DNA of 64,000 bases. It comes from Elmis aenea (taxonomy: Eukaryota > Arthropoda > Insecta > Coleoptera > Elmidae). Of the stretch, positions 21,640 to 33,326 are shown piece after piece. The notes below the pieces were generated by a model, which saw only the letters and a list, made by a program, of their open reading frames with translations, did no database searches and was not told where the DNA came from. A program made the position numbers and the translations under genes. The stretch spans positions 57,622,108 through 57,686,107 of the forward strand of contig OX393577.1 of assembly GCA_947652605.1 (NCBI GenBank). Direction: 5' to 3'. The first letter of the stretch is position 1. Each line of letters begins with the position of its first letter.

Positions 21640-22325
21640 TGTATTTAGTATTTTTAGATTTCATAATAAATTTTATTTCAGAAAGCTATTAGTTTTTTTT
21701 TGTACCTAAAATCCATGGTTTACATTTTTTTTCCTTCAATATATTGACAGGAAGAGGATTCTAAAATAATATTAATACTTGGCAATCGCAGAACGAAGTC
21801 CTTAAAAGTGTTTTTAAAAATAGTGTCATAGTGGTTTGTAAATATGTACTTAAAAGGTCCATGTCCTGGGTGCCCCACATTTGAAATGTAACTTTTTTTT
21901 AATGTAGAAGGTTGTGCTAGCTTTGGGCTGGCGTGCTTTGTTAAAAGTTTTGATTGTGCTGGTTCCGTTAGGCTACAAATTCAATTTTAATTTGGGGGGG
22001 CTGTGGACATGATAGCCCCCCCCACCATGTAATTCAAACATTTTTTTTAGACCTATATGTTGTGCTAGCCTTGTGCTGGCGTGCTTTGTTAAAAGTTTTG
22101 ATTGTGCTGGTTCCGTTAGGCTACAAATTCAATTTTAATTTGGGGGGGCTGTGGACATGATAGCCCCCCACCACGTAATTTAAACATTTTTTTAGACAGA
22201 TATGTTGTGCTAGCCTTGTGCTGGCGTGTGCTGTTAAAATTTTTTATTGTGCTGTTTCGTTACGCTGTTTAGTGAGAGGTATCCTCATTTAACTGTAATG
22301 ACCAGACAGAAGTTTCAATGAATAA

Positions 22326-22520
22326 AATAAATTTTTTTGCAATTTAGAAGAGTGAAATCTGCTAGTATTCGACCTAAGCGTGTGACAAATGATGAAACTA
22401 ATGAAGTTAACATCCTGGGATATTTTAATGGCCATCCTCAGCGGTCAATTCGATTGGTAGCTCAAGACTCGGGTTTAACATACTATGCTGTACTAGCTAC
22501 ATTAAAAATGCAAAATTATT
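22326..22520 (+). pseudogene. Helix-turn-helix fragment of a mariner-type transposase
   Basis: After a TTGCAATTTAG acceptor-like site the frame reads RRVKSASIRPKRV, then NEVNILGYFNGHPQRSIR and LVAQDSGLTYYAVLATLK. The ETEI..L..F..HP..S.R..A...G.S...V..IL pattern is the second helix-turn-helix of IS630/Tc1/mariner transposases. It ends abruptly after about 60 codons without a DDE domain. It lies in the centre of the 9-bp-TSD foldback element, whose arms look unrelated, so it is probably an inserted fragment. Confidence 0.55.
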
Positions 22521-22584
22521 CGTTCGCACTTGCAATAATACTGTGATGTTGTCTATGAATGTAAAATAAATTCAAAATATTCGT

Positions 22585-23229
22585 GTTTGAATACTCTTGA
22601 TTTTCCATTTTCATGGACACTTCAGACAAACGCAATAAAAGTGGTTTACAGTTATTAATATTGGCATTTGTTGTCATTTCCAAGGCTTACTATTTAAAAA
22701 TGTTGCAATTTCTCTCAACTTTATCAAAAATTCTTAATAACTCGAAAATTGTTGCATTAGAAAATGAAAAAAAAGTTTGGGCATTGTATTTAAAAAAAAC
22801 GAGTTTTAGTGGTCTAGAGTTGTATTAAAAGAAAATTACGATTGCAAGAATTCCAGGATGTACTCCAAGGTTTCTTCTAGGCATGGTCTAAATTTAAGCG
22901 TTGTTACTTCAAAAATGGCGGCGTTAGATAATATTAAGCATCACTATGAAAATCTAAGAATTTTCAAAAAAGTCCAAATATTTTAAAAATGACTGCACTT
23001 AGGTATAGGGAATGCTAATAAAAGTCCCTCTAAAATAACGTTTAACATCCAAATACGCAATAAAAAATAGACCATTGTATTTGAAATAAAAAGTAGTGTT
23101 TCAGGAAGTGTCGCCATATTGAAAATATTTTCAATAAACAGACCAGATGCCATTATGATCATAACCAAAATTTCAGCCCTTTTTTATTCTTCATATATTT
23201 TTAAGTACCGGTCTCAATCAATCACCCTG
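22585..23229. repeat. Truncated copy of the 53427-54073 MITE family
   Basis: From TTGATTTTCCATTTTCATG this matches 53485 onward, and it ends with ATCAATCACCCTG followed by TA (23230-23231). The first 50 or so bases of the family, including the left terminus, are missing. Confidence 0.65.
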
Positions 23230-24302
23230 TATAGTGTATATTGTAACATAGTCAAAGAACATTCTTCAATACTTACAAGTATAGTTAAAATTTAAAATTG
23301 TACATCTGTGATGAAAAATCAGCAAAAAGTCCTTATAATAAACTTTAAAAAAAACACGTGCTTGTTTTTTACAGTATTATTTAATTGATGAGTGGGGCAT
23401 GTAGCTTTATTTTGATTTATGTCATTAATAATTTTAATTGAAACTGTTATACATTTTTTTAGATGCCACAGACACATTTAAAATACCTAAAATTGTTTTA
23501 CATAGACGAAAATTATAGGACAAACATTGTTACAACACAGCACTTTAAAATATTTCTTACAAATGCCCCCCCTATTATTGCAGAAATAATATTAGATGAT
23601 TTATTAAAACAATAATGCCAAAAATATCTGATATCATCCCTTTTTTAAAGAAATATGTAGGCGATTTAATTTTAGGCGTTCCAAAATCCAAAGTCAATAA
23701 CATTTTAAACTTATTCAACAGATAGGTACCATCCAAAAATTTAATTTGCCTGTGAGACAGAAACAGATTTTTCAATAAATTTTTTAGAAGTCACCCTTTT
23801 CAGAGATAACAATAATGGTTCGATGTATACAAAAGCAAATCTAATCATGTCTAGAGCCACTCAGATTTTAAACCAAAATAGTAGCGTAACGAAACAGCAC
23901 AATCAAAAATTTTAACAGCACACGCCAGCACAAGGCTAGAACAACACATCTGTCTAAAAAAAATGTTTAAATTACTTGATGGGAGGCTATATGTCTACAG
24001 CCCCTCCAATTTAAAATCAAAATTGTAGTGTAATGGAACCAGCACAATCAAAAATTTTAACAAAGCACGCCAGCACAAGGCTAGCACAACATATAGGTCT
24101 AAAAAAAAAGTTTAAATTACGTGGTGGGGGGGCTATCATGTCCACAGCCCCCCTAATTAAAATTGAATTTGTAGCCTAACGGAACCAGCACAATCAAAAC
24201 GTTTAACAAAGCACGCCAGCACAAGGCTAGCACAACCTTCTACATTTAAAAAAAAGTTACAGTTCCAATGTGGGGGGCCCAGGACATGGACCTGTACTTA
24301 AA

Positions 24303-25535
24303 GTTCAAAAATAAGAGTGTTTCTTATGCCTAGTTCATTGGAGTAAGTATTACTAAAAGTTGGGCTGTATTTTGGCCACTTTCATCTTAATTTAATCAGT
24401 GTCTTTCCTCTTATATTAAAGTGAGATTCGCATAATTGCCCAAACTGTTGCGTTGCATACTTTTTTTACACCTGAAATAAAAGTCATAATGAGCGTCATT
24501 TACAATTTATGCACAAGTTTTTTTAATAGCGCAGTAAAGCACAGGACGTTTAAATTACGAGCATTAACGATTTACGCAAATTTGGGGAGTCATAACGACA
24601 TTTTTTCGTAAATTGTACGCAAGTAAGAGCATTTTAGGATTTGTTAAGTAATGCCGGCTGGTATTCTTAATTATAATCTGCATGCTGTTTGTATTATTTA
24701 GGGGAAACTCTCGGGTTTATATGGTGTCCCATGTGATTACTAATTTATTTATGGAACATTTCTGGAATTAGGTCACATAACTTTGCGTATAAACTCGCAA
24801 AACTTTAACTGCAGATTTTTGTTGTTCAATACAATTGAAGGTTGTGTAGCTATTAAATATGTTATAACGAAGTTTTGTTGCTACAAGTTTTATTGACTTA
24901 AGTTTACCAATTAAAGATAAGTTACATGTAGGTAATTTAAAAAAAGAGTGTATTAAAACAAATTTAAATTTTAGATTATTATGAACAATACTTTTTTTTT
25001 TCTTAACCACCATTCGTTGATTATACATATAAAAATAAATTATTTGTGAGCTGGTTGTTCAAGATTTGGCAGCACACCCCTCTAGTTGTAATTAAATATT
25101 TTCGGAATTATTTATCGATACAGCCGAAATAGTAGTAGGTACCTTATTTATTATATCTTTGTAAAGAAAATAAGTTTGGTAAAGGGTTAATAAACAGAGA
25201 AAAAAAACCTTTAAGTATTTAATTAACAAGTTGCTTTTCTTATCATAACAATTTTAAAACCGCTATGCCAGGCCTTGCTTTGTGTTGCAAATAATAAAGA
25301 AAGTCTTAGTGCTTTCAAGTCCAGAACATTTACCATCTGCGATTAATAGGCTGCATGTTTATAAAAAATAATCATGGAGGTATTAATCACAATATTTTCA
25401 ATATTTTCTAAAACCGTATGTCATAAATAATTAAAAAATTGTGGTAAAATTTTCGGCAGCATTTAAATTATGACTGACTATATTTACTTACATAATTAAC
25501 CGTATGTTTCCTGGAAAATTCTAATAATAGTTATT
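24303..25535. other. No gene seen
   Basis: AT-rich, with nothing recognised. Confidence 0.5.
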
Positions 25536-25975
25536 TATGTATCAAGGCCAAAAAGTGTAACTTTTTCGGCCGCGTCTGGTTTGCTGGCCGAGACGTAGTC
25601 GAGGCCAGCAAACAGGCAAGACCGAAAAAGTACGTTTTGGCCGAGGTGCCTATTAAATTTTTTGTGCGATCGAATTAAAAACCATTTAAATTTTTAGTAT
25701 TTTTCAAAAATATAGGTTAGCAACTACGTGACATTCTGTCACTGACAGATGATGGCGTATGTACTGCATTACCGGCCCTCTCCTTAGCAACGGCCGTAAA
25801 AGTTACTTTTTCGGCCGTTAAAGTTACTTTTTCGGCCGTTGCCAAGGGTAACGGCCTGAAAAGTAACTTTTACGGCCGTTGCTAATGATAGGGCCGGTAA
25901 TGCAGTACTTTATGGTTGCTAAAGCGTCCGTCAAACAGCTGTTTTTAGTACGATCGCACAAAAAATAAATTTATA
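25536..25975. repeat. Clustered inverted repeats rich in TTTTTCGGCC motifs
   Basis: Two nested palindromes adjoin. The first (about 25550-25645) pairs GGCCAAAAAGT, AACTTTTTCGGCC and TTTGCTGGCC with later complements. The second (about 25657-25975) pairs TTTTTTGTGCGATCG with CGATCGCACAAAAAA. Its interior has AAGTTACTTTTTCGGCCGT repeated directly and inverted, between copies of TACTGCATTACCGGCCC. The first 50 bases recur at 46856-46911. No coding capacity. Probably remains of one or two MITEs. Confidence 0.65.
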
Positions 25976-25985
25976 GGTTAATATA

Positions 25986-27210
25986 CAGGGTGGACCAAAT
26001 TCGTATGTTTTACGGGGTATCTCGGTTAACGTAACAACTAGCAGAAATCTGATATCGGTCTTTTGAGCTATTTTTTTATAGAAAAGAACGCATGTCTGAT
26101 CCATATAACAACACAAAATTTTATCAATTTTCGACAACTGCCGCTAAAGTGAAGTAGTTCCATTATATTTTCTATATTGCTTTCCATTTTGGGTTTTGCC
26201 ACTAAAGACGAAAAATTTGTTATAACTTCATTGATTATTAAAATACAACAAAATGTTACCAAACTTTTTTGTACAGATTTTTATGCTTAATTTAAAAACA
26301 AGATTAAATTTTTTTAGGGACCTTAACTTTTAAGATATGAAGAAATATTTTTTTTTTTTAAATAGAAACCCTAGTTGCCATGCCTTTATATAAAATAGAA
26401 CTTTTTCAGCTTTTCAAAAATTTATAGTTTTATATATTTGTTGGAAAAAAGAACCGAGAGATGACTAATTTGTGAAAATGTTCTTATCAAAGTTTGCCAG
26501 AATTTCGTAAACAAGTGATGTTTGCAATTATTATTAACAAAGTTAACATCATTTCCATGTTTTTTTTTTTTAATTTTAAGCAAATCCGTGTATTCTTTTG
26601 TATTTTATAACTATTGTGGTATTGTGAAAATGGCTAAATTTGAACACTTTGAAAAGTCTAATATTTGCAAACTTCATTGTTTACTATACAGGGTACCCAT
26701 TTTTCTTACCTGTTGTATGGGTAACTCCGTTAATATTAGAGATACAGAAACGTTTAAATTAGCAAATTTGTGCAGAATGTAAAGGGAAATCTGATGCCAT
26801 TTTCAAATTTGACCTACGTCATCAACTTTTTGAAATATTTTGAAAAAACTGAAAAAGGTCGATTTTTTCAAACTTGAATAATTCCGTAACCATAGATATA
26901 ATATATAATAGGAGTATAAATTAATTTTTATGTATTTAGACTATGACGCCACCTTTTGAATGTGTATGCACAAAATATCATTTGCAAATTATTATTCATA
27001 ACGTTGTGCTCTTGACAATTATTGTACCCTGTTTTTCTGGAAAGATTTTTTGAGATAAAATGGCAACGTCGCAAAAAAATTATAAAAACAATATACTATC
27101 ATATGGAGATTTTCTTGCTGAATTCGATATTGCAAAAATTTACTGGGTGTTCAATTTAAAAAAATACCTTTATTGACGCCCCACTTCAATGAAACATCCT
27201 GTATACTTGA
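25986..27210. repeat. Degenerate CAGGG-end sequences
   Basis: Unpaired starts CAGGGTGGACCAAATTCG (25986) and CAGGGTACCCATTTTTC (26689) follow TA. Between and after them are AT-rich stretches without a domain. I could not pair either start with a right end. Confidence 0.45.
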
Positions 27211-28335
27211 AACTAATTTTAAAACATGCACGTCTAGAAATATTATAAGTTTCATTAAAAGCTTTTTTTTTAATAGGTTGACATTAAGGGCAATAATGGA
27301 CTTTATCGCACTCTATATGTGTATGTATATAGGTACCTATTCATGTACATGAACAAATAGTTTTTTTGGGATAATAAACAATTAGGTTTATTAATATCTT
27401 TTGTACTTTTCGCATCTATAATTTTCCCGCATTTATCGTTTAGGTTAAATAACCCTTCGAAAACGATAGAATGGTTTCACTGTATTTACACGTGGCAGTT
27501 AATGGTCACACCTGTTGTTAAAAAAATATCCAAACCTCATTGTCACAGTTTTCCCAGTTGTCTTAAAATGCTCAACGTTTCTGAATTTGTACATTTTGTA
27601 ATACCACCTCTTAAGTGAAACCAATAATTTCTTTTCCTCTTTCACGAAATAAAAATTACGTTAAATGTAAAACTGTGCTTTATATTTGAAATGCCTGCCA
27701 CATAATTGCTTTTCAAAAGCCATTGAATAAAATGTAATGACAGACTCCGGACCTTTTGAATCAAGTAAGATTTGATTAACGTTTTCTCAAGTCTCCAGTT
27801 TCGTTTTTGTATCATGTAATGCTGAAATACCGAAACACAGTGTAAACCCATTGAGAGTGAAACATTCTTTGCAATTTATTCAATTTATTAAAAGTGTTTA
27901 GTTCGGCTGGAAATAATACCTAAGACATTAACGAACAAGTCACGAATTGTTATTGTGTAGTAGAATTGAATATAAAGGCGCCCGAGTTTGCTGTGTCTGT
28001 GGATCATTGGGAATTAGCTATAGTCATGAATGTTTGATGTGACAGGTTTTCCACTTCTCCAATATCTCATTCCTCGCTACTCTAGACTCGATACTTGTAT
28101 TCTACACAAAAGAAAATTGTTACATTTTGATTGTTTCGATTGAATACCGTGCGATATTCGCTCCTTCTAGAAATTGGAAAATTACTGATTTTTAATACAG
28201 ATACAAATAATCTTAAGACAAGATTATACCGGTTTTGTTATTAAAGGTTACCGATTTAAAATCGTTTAACATACCTACATTATTCGAAAAACTAAAATAA
28301 ATTTTCAAAAAATAACCCAACTTTTTGTAAAACAT
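27211..28335. other. No gene seen; 3' flank of a mariner pseudogene
   Basis: AT-rich. The high end, just after the mariner stop codon at 28336, should include that element's 3' terminal repeat, but I could not define it. Confidence 0.45.
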
Positions 28336-28488
28336 TTATTTTAGAGTATTTACAACTAATTGGTCTTTATCTCTTTTAAAGTACTCTCCTTCTCTAGAGA
28401 TACAATTATTCCAGCGGTGTTTCCACTTTGCCAGACAGTCCTGAAATGCTTCATTGGGTATCGACTTCAATTCCCGGGCCGAATTTTT
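28336..28488 (-). pseudogene. mariner transposase, C-terminal piece (3 of 3)
   Basis: The minus strand reads NSARELKSIPNEAFQDCLA, KWKHRWNNCISREGEYF and ends NTLK plus TAA at 28336. This is the C-terminus of a DD34D mariner transposase (the SETMAR-type FQ..L..WK.RW..CI...G.YFE pattern). The frame runs directly from the piece at 33537, whose last residues are RRFDTIDNI, if the piggyBac element between them is removed. It is therefore one gene split by insertion at a TTAA, not a separate copy. Confidence 0.85.
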
Positions 28489-28634
28489 TTAAACCCTAGG
28501 ATGCACGTCTGGAAATGTCTACACTTTCACACGGCTCGGGCCTGCGAGGCCCAGTTATGTGTAATTTAAAACTATATTTAATATTATTTAAGTATTTATT
28601 TTTGCTAATGAATAGGTACATACACTTTATAATA

Positions 28635-29560
28635 CAGGGTGGGGCAGAGAAACTATCTTTTTTCAATGGGGCGTGGTAAAGCGAGGAGCGGCAGTGGAGG
28701 GGCGGGGATGGTCTTAAAGGAAAGCGGTATTAGGGAAATTGGTTCTTCAACCTTCGTCAGTCTTAAAATGCTTAGGACAAAAGAGCAGCGCGCGTTTGCT
28801 GTAGAAGCTTACTTTTCACGAGGCCATTCGATCGTCGCGGTGCAATGTGCATTTCGTTTATGTTACGAAATTCCCCCTTGAGGTGCTGTTCTTCCCGGGT
28901 ATCGTGGGTAAAAACCTTCAGGGGAGCTGGAAGTGTGTCCAGCAGAAGATCAGGAAAAAGACGGACCGTTAGAACACCCCAAAACATCGAGGCAGTTTGA
29001 GGGTCAATCTTGCGGTCTCCTAGGCGCTCCGCCCGCAAACATGCAGCTGCCCTTCGTTTGTCAGATCGTTCAGCCCTTGAAAATAGGGATGTAGGCGAAG
29101 TATGGTTTCAGTAGGATAAGGCCACGGCCAACACATCGCGAATTTCAATAGATGTATTAAGGCAAACCTTCCCGGGCGGCTGATATCCATGAAAGGCGAC
29201 ATTCCGTGGCCGGCACGCTCGCCAGATTTAGACCCCTGCGATTATTTCCTGTGAGGCTACCTCAAATCTCTTGTGTACAACAACCGTCCCACAACCCTGG
29301 AAGCCTTAAAAACCAATATTCGTGAAGAAATAGCCCGCATACCGGTTGCTATGCTGGAGAGACTTGACAGAAACTTCAAAAATCGATTAAATCGCTGCAT
29401 CGACATTAACGGTCGTCACCTTTAAGATATTGTTTTTAAAACTGCACAATTTCAAATTTCCCATGTCATATTACTACTAGACAAGAAAATGCAAAGTTTT
29501 TATTTTGTAGTTTTTTTTTTATTTACCTTTGAAAAAGGATAGTTTCTCTGCCTCACCCTT
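28635..29560 (+). mobile_element. DD41D-type mariner relative (TA, CAGGG ends)
   Basis: The ends CAGGGTGGGGCAGAGAAAC and, inverted, AAGGGTGAGGCAGAGAAAC are flanked by TA (28633-28634, 29561-29562). At 926 bp it keeps parts of a transposase. It lies just downstream of the stop codon of the surrounding piggyBac gene, that is, in that element's 3' region. Confidence 0.85.
28769..29447 (+). pseudogene. DD41D-type transposase, broken
   Basis: The start MLRTKEQRAFAVEAYFSRG with VAVQCAFRL is the N-terminal helix-turn-helix (DUF4817-like). After deletions, shifting frames show RKTVRTPQN, AALRLSDRSALEN, then VWFQ-stop-DKATA and ISIDVLRQTFPGG. Next come PDLDPCDYFL-like text and RPTTLEALKTNIREEIARIP, ending near GRHL-stop-DIVFKT. 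This parallels the intact-looking fragment at 57476-57829. It has in-frame stops at the second catalytic region and elsewhere, so it is inactive. The first catalytic aspartate region is reduced or missing. Confidence 0.78.
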
Positions 29561-29620
29561 TACTTACTACTGAACAACTTAGAATAATATTTTTAACAAA
29601 TGTCGCTTAAAAAATAGTTT

Positions 29621-31650
29621 CTAATCGTTACATGAATTGCAAACTTTAATCGAATTTTGATTACATACATTGTTTTTGCATTTGACACCAGGGACTAAAA
29701 ACGAAAAAAAATCCGTTCGTTTTTGTTCGGAACGAAAACGAAATATATCGTTTTCGTTCTAACCGAAAAAATTTTTTTTTTGTTTTCTTGAACCGAAATA
29801 ACGGTTCAAACCGGTTTTACAATATTTTTTTAGTCATCAAAAACTAATTTTTTTTTCTAGTCACCACAACCCTCTATAAATACGATAACAATATTTGCGT
29901 CTCAACTAAAATATAAACGATGACGATGGTGTTTGATGCTCACGGACCGCATATTTTAGACTGGCGACCCATCGCCATATTAAATTTACCAAATCGTTAA
30001 ACACATTAACATTTAACCATTTTATTAAGTTTAACACCCGCAAGGTGCAAAAACACAACGCGATTAGGTTAAATTAGACACACGATCTTTATCTAAAAAT
30101 ATGAAAATATAGCAAGTGCTGTTTTAAATTTGTTTTAGTACAAAAAATCTATGCTTTTGAATTAAATAAGATCCTGCTCTAATTATTTAAAAAAACACAA
30201 GAATGAATTCAAGTGGATAATTTACTAAATGTTATAAATAAAAAAGATATTAAAAAAAACTTGTAATAACTTGAAATATACCTACTTTAACTTTATAGTT
30301 TGTTTATACCATACAATATACATTTTCACATTCCGTTAAATCTAACTAGCAACACATCTTCCAATAAATCTTCTTTTACATTAGTCCTTTTCGAAGTAAG
30401 AATAAATTTTACTATTATTATGTCTAAACGCAAATAAAACATACACATTGATAATATATATCCAATCAAGTGTATATTCTATATTGATGATCTAAAAAAA
30501 CAAATTAGAAATAGAGAATGTCTGTACCGTTAATTGTGTTACACGAAATTGCAAGTATAAACAATAAAGTTGTTAATACATATTCACGTAAATATATAGA
30601 GAAAAGTGAAGCTCACTTATTTCAAGTGAGATTTTTTACTGCCTCGTGGAGTCTCCCCAGCAAAGAAGGTAAATTCGCGTTTGTGTTTAACAAATAAAAT
30701 TGAAATAGCGACAAAACCGGTTAAAACCGGTTTTGGAAAATATTTATTTCGTTTTCGGTTTCGTTTTCGTTCTTAAAAAAATTTCGGTTAATTTCGTTTA
30801 ACGTTTTCGTTTTCGTTCCGTTCTCAGTCCCTGTTTGACACACACTAACATACTTTTTCGGCTAATATTGGATGTCACAAAAAGCACCTTTTATGTTTTG
30901 GAATTTCATGTTGGTTTTCGTTGCTTTGTGGAATTGTAATAAAAAAATTTATGCACTCCTTCACACAATTTTGTAATTTAGGATTTTGTGATCGCCTTTT
31001 TGTTTGGAATTACCAGTTCTTTTGCCAAATCTTTCAAGAAAATTCTTCTTTTATGAGTAACGCCCGTTATGTAATCTGAATGTTCCTTACTAAATATTAT
31101 GAAGGCATTTAAGGACTAAATATTATAAACATTTGCCATTGGCCAACGCTTTGGTTGACGCTTGCAAGTGTATGTTCCTACTTTCTGATCCATAAGAGCT
31201 ACTCCGTCCTTGGTTTTATTATAATAAAGTATAATTTCGGGCTTCCTTTTTTGTCTTCTATAGTACTTGATGTGTTGTGCATACTGCTAAGCAAAACAAC
31301 ACTTATTTTGTTTTAGGCACATAAATAACCATTTTAATATGTTGGTAAAACTTAAATAATGATGATAGAACAGATCTGTTCTTGTCTTCTTTCATTTCTT
31401 TAGGTACATCACGTTTATTTTTCCTAATTGTACCTACAACAGTGATTGGCTTGTCTAATAAGTATTTTGTAAGTTCTAAACTTGTAAAAAAGTTGTCTAT
31501 TGTAAGATTGAAGCCAGTATTATGAATTTGTACGCACAATTTCGAATCCAGGCTGGCGTCCTAAATACACAGTTCTATCAATAGCAAAACCGGAAACAGA
31601 TTCACATATCCAAAAACATATTTTACCTAATCTGTGTTGTTACTTGTCGT
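29621..31650 (-). pseudogene. piggyBac transposase, catalytic part and CRD, interrupted
   Basis: From 31650 downward the minus strand reads GKICFWICES and AIDRTVYLGRQPG, then FNLTIDNFFTSLELTKYLLD, VVGTIRKNKRDVPKEMK, KPEIILYYNKTKDG-like text and GTYTCKRQPKRWPMANVYN. It then enters a weaker stretch and a cysteine-rich domain (KRCFLCDIQY...). That domain is cut at 30841 by a hAT MITE and resumes at 29680 with CKNNVCNQNSIKVCNSCND and a TAG at 29621. The domain order matches the C-terminal half of piggyBac transposases. Frameshifts and stops are frequent. The N-terminal half is absent: the upstream side ends at a TTAA (31662-31665) occupied by another piggyBac-type element. Confidence 0.82.
29689..30833. 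mobile_element. hAT-type MITE, copy 1 (8-bp TSD)
   Basis: The ends CAGGGACTAAAAACG and CAGTCCCTG are flanked by a perfect TTTGACAC duplication (29681-29688, 30834-30841). The interior is rich in GAACGAAAACGAAA and AACCGGTTTT phrases and has no transposase. An 8-bp duplication with CAGGG ends indicates hAT. Copy 2, in reverse orientation, is at 55233-56462. Confidence 0.92.
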
Positions 31651-31665
31651 ATAAGCCGTTATTAA

Positions 31666-33326
31666 CCCATTTAGCGCCATTGATGCTTTAACGCAACATT
31701 AATTTTATTTTTTTTTAGTAACTAAATAATTGTTTATTGTAAAATTCTTGTCAGCATATTTTGGTAGGTCTATTTTACTTAAGAATATTTTTTATAATAT
31801 TTTAAACTTATTGTTTAATGCTTTTTACAATAACCAAAAAGTTTTAATTTAGAGAATAATAATAATTTTAATATTTTCGTCATGCATATTTTCTTTCTTG
31901 AAATTCTGAGATATGATTTAAGCTGAGTTTACAATAAAAGTGTCTTTCTAGTACTAACAAAAAAATTATGTGTAAAAAAAAATTTATCAATTCAGAAATT
32001 TTTAGATAAGAACATTATGTTGCGTTTTCGCATCAACGGCAGTTTGTGTGGTATAGACGTACATACGGTAGTATATTATATCTAAGTGTTGCGCGAGTTT
32101 ACAACTTTAGTGCGAGTTTGTTCATGCCTGCAGTTATATTTTATGGATGCGTTAAGTGTTTGTTATCGTGTAAGTTAGTGTAATTCTTGTAAAATATGAG
32201 TAATAATAAAAGGAAATATGATTTTGATAAAAATAGACCTCTGACAATAAAAGAACTTGAAGCGGAAATAGAAAATATTTATGAAGATAATGAGATTGAT
32301 GTTGTTATTATCCCACCAAATGTCGATGAACTTACTGACGAAGAAGATGGAGATGATAACCTATTGCAAGGTAAACAAGCCCTTACATACACATGTTGTT
32401 TTATTTATATAACTTACAACATCTTTTTTATTATAGGCGATTTCATGCCCCAAGATATTGCTGGCACTTTAGAAATCATGACTGAAAATAATATAGACCC
32501 GGATTTTGAACCTGCTAAAGCTGCAACAAAAAGAAAAAAATCTGCTGTCTATCATGCTAATTGGCACAAAGATGACATTGCTTTCATTGATTCTTCTAAA
32601 AATTTCAATGAAGAAAATAAAATATCACATATAAAAGACGTTGTAGGTGAGAAATCTCCAATAGATATATTTTTCCTATTTTTTGATGACGATATCTTGA
32701 ATGTGATTATTGAACATTCATTGAAATATGCACAAGATAAAAATAGACATGACCTTAAGTTGACAATTTCTGATCTGAAAAAGTTTTTGGGCATTATGAT
32801 TTTGTCTGGTTATCATACATTGCCACAAATGGATATGTATTGGAGTAGAGATGAAGATAAAGGACTACCTTTAGTAAAAAACTGCATGAGTCGGAACAAA
32901 TTTAGGAATATAAAGAAAAATATTCATTTAGCCAATAATGATAATTTAGACAAAAAAGATAAATTTGCTAAGCTTAGGCCATTGTTCGATGCCATAAACC
33001 ATAAGAATTTGCAGTTTTATTTTTATATTCTTTTAGAATTTCTTTTTTTTCTCGTTTTAAATTTTTCGTTTTTAAATATTTATACTCATAAAACATATAA
33101 TTATATAAAAATTAATAAAAAAACATTATAAAAACAAACATTTTATTTTTTCCCAATTACTACTACTATATGCCATTGATGCGTTAACGCAACATTAATT
33201 TTCGTAAAATATAAAGAATATTTTTTCCAAAAAACTACAGAAATGTCTTAATTGGACCCTAATTAGATAGAATATTAACAAAAATTCGAAATCAAACCGG
33301 TATTTTAATGCTTGGCGTTTAATGGG
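31666..33326 (+). mobile_element. Inner piggyBac deletion derivative
   Basis: The left terminus CCCATTTAGCGCCATTGATG follows TTAA (31662-31665). The right terminus, inverted, reads CCCATTAAACGCCAAGC and is followed by TTGC instead of TTAA. A palindromic core TGCGTTAACGCA (one base changed on the left) occurs near both ends but in direct orientation. It contains only the N-terminal half of a transposase. A right-end fragment of the same family is at 46931-46951. Confidence 0.8.
32196..33131 (+). CDS. piggyBac transposase N-terminal half, with one intron
   Basis: The ATG at 32196 opens MSNNKRKYDFDKNRPLTIKE, then an acidic linker (PPNVDELTDEEDGDDN) typical of piggyBac N-termini. An intron fits at 32371-32436: CAAG|GTAAAC donor, TTATAG|GC acceptor, 66 bp. 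Because it is a multiple of three, the unspliced reading also stays open. The second exon has the W..DDI.FID start of DDE_Tnp_1_7, a helical region ending DLKKFLGIMILSGYHTLPQM, YWSRDED and MSRNKFRNIKKNIHLANND. It then leaves the family after AINHKNLQ at about 33015 and ends in hydrophobic, AT-rich codons to 33131. No catalytic aspartates are present, so the product, if made, could bind but not cut. Confidence 0.8.
   Translation: MSNNKRKYDFDKNRPLTIKELEAEIENIYEDNEIDVVIIPPNVDELTDEEDGDDNLLQGKQALTYTCCFIYITYNIFFIIGDFMPQDIAGTLEIMTENNIDPDFEPAKAATKRKKSAVYHANWHKDDIAFIDSSKNFNEENKISHIKDVVGEKSPIDIFFLFFDDDILNVIIEHSLKYAQDKNRHDLKLTISDLKKFLGIMILSGYHTLPQMDMYWSRDEDKGLPLVKNCMSRNKFRNIKKNIHLANNDNLDKKDKFAKLRPLFDAINHKNLQFYFYILLEFLFFLVLNFSFLNIYTHKTYNYIKINKKTL

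Larger units (their letters stand above)
21855..24293. mobile_element. Foldback element with tandem-repeat arms and 9-bp TSD
   Basis: The ends AGGTCCATGTCC and its complement are flanked by a perfect GTACTTAAA duplication (21846-21854, 24294-24302). Each arm is about 413 bp (21855-22267 and 23882-24293). Each contains three diverged tandem units starting TTGTGCTAGC, at 21912, 22060 and 22205 on the left (periods 148 and 145) and mirrored on the right. Each unit carries a G7/C7 hairpin. Long internally repetitive arms with a 9-bp duplication recall Drosophila FB elements and MULE-type transposons. The 1.6-kb centre holds fragments of other elements. Confidence 0.88.

Noticed and set aside
26522..26782. 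86-codon ORF between CAGGG ends as a gene
   Set aside because: Low-complexity, AT-rich and without domain similarity. It spans an element end at 26689.
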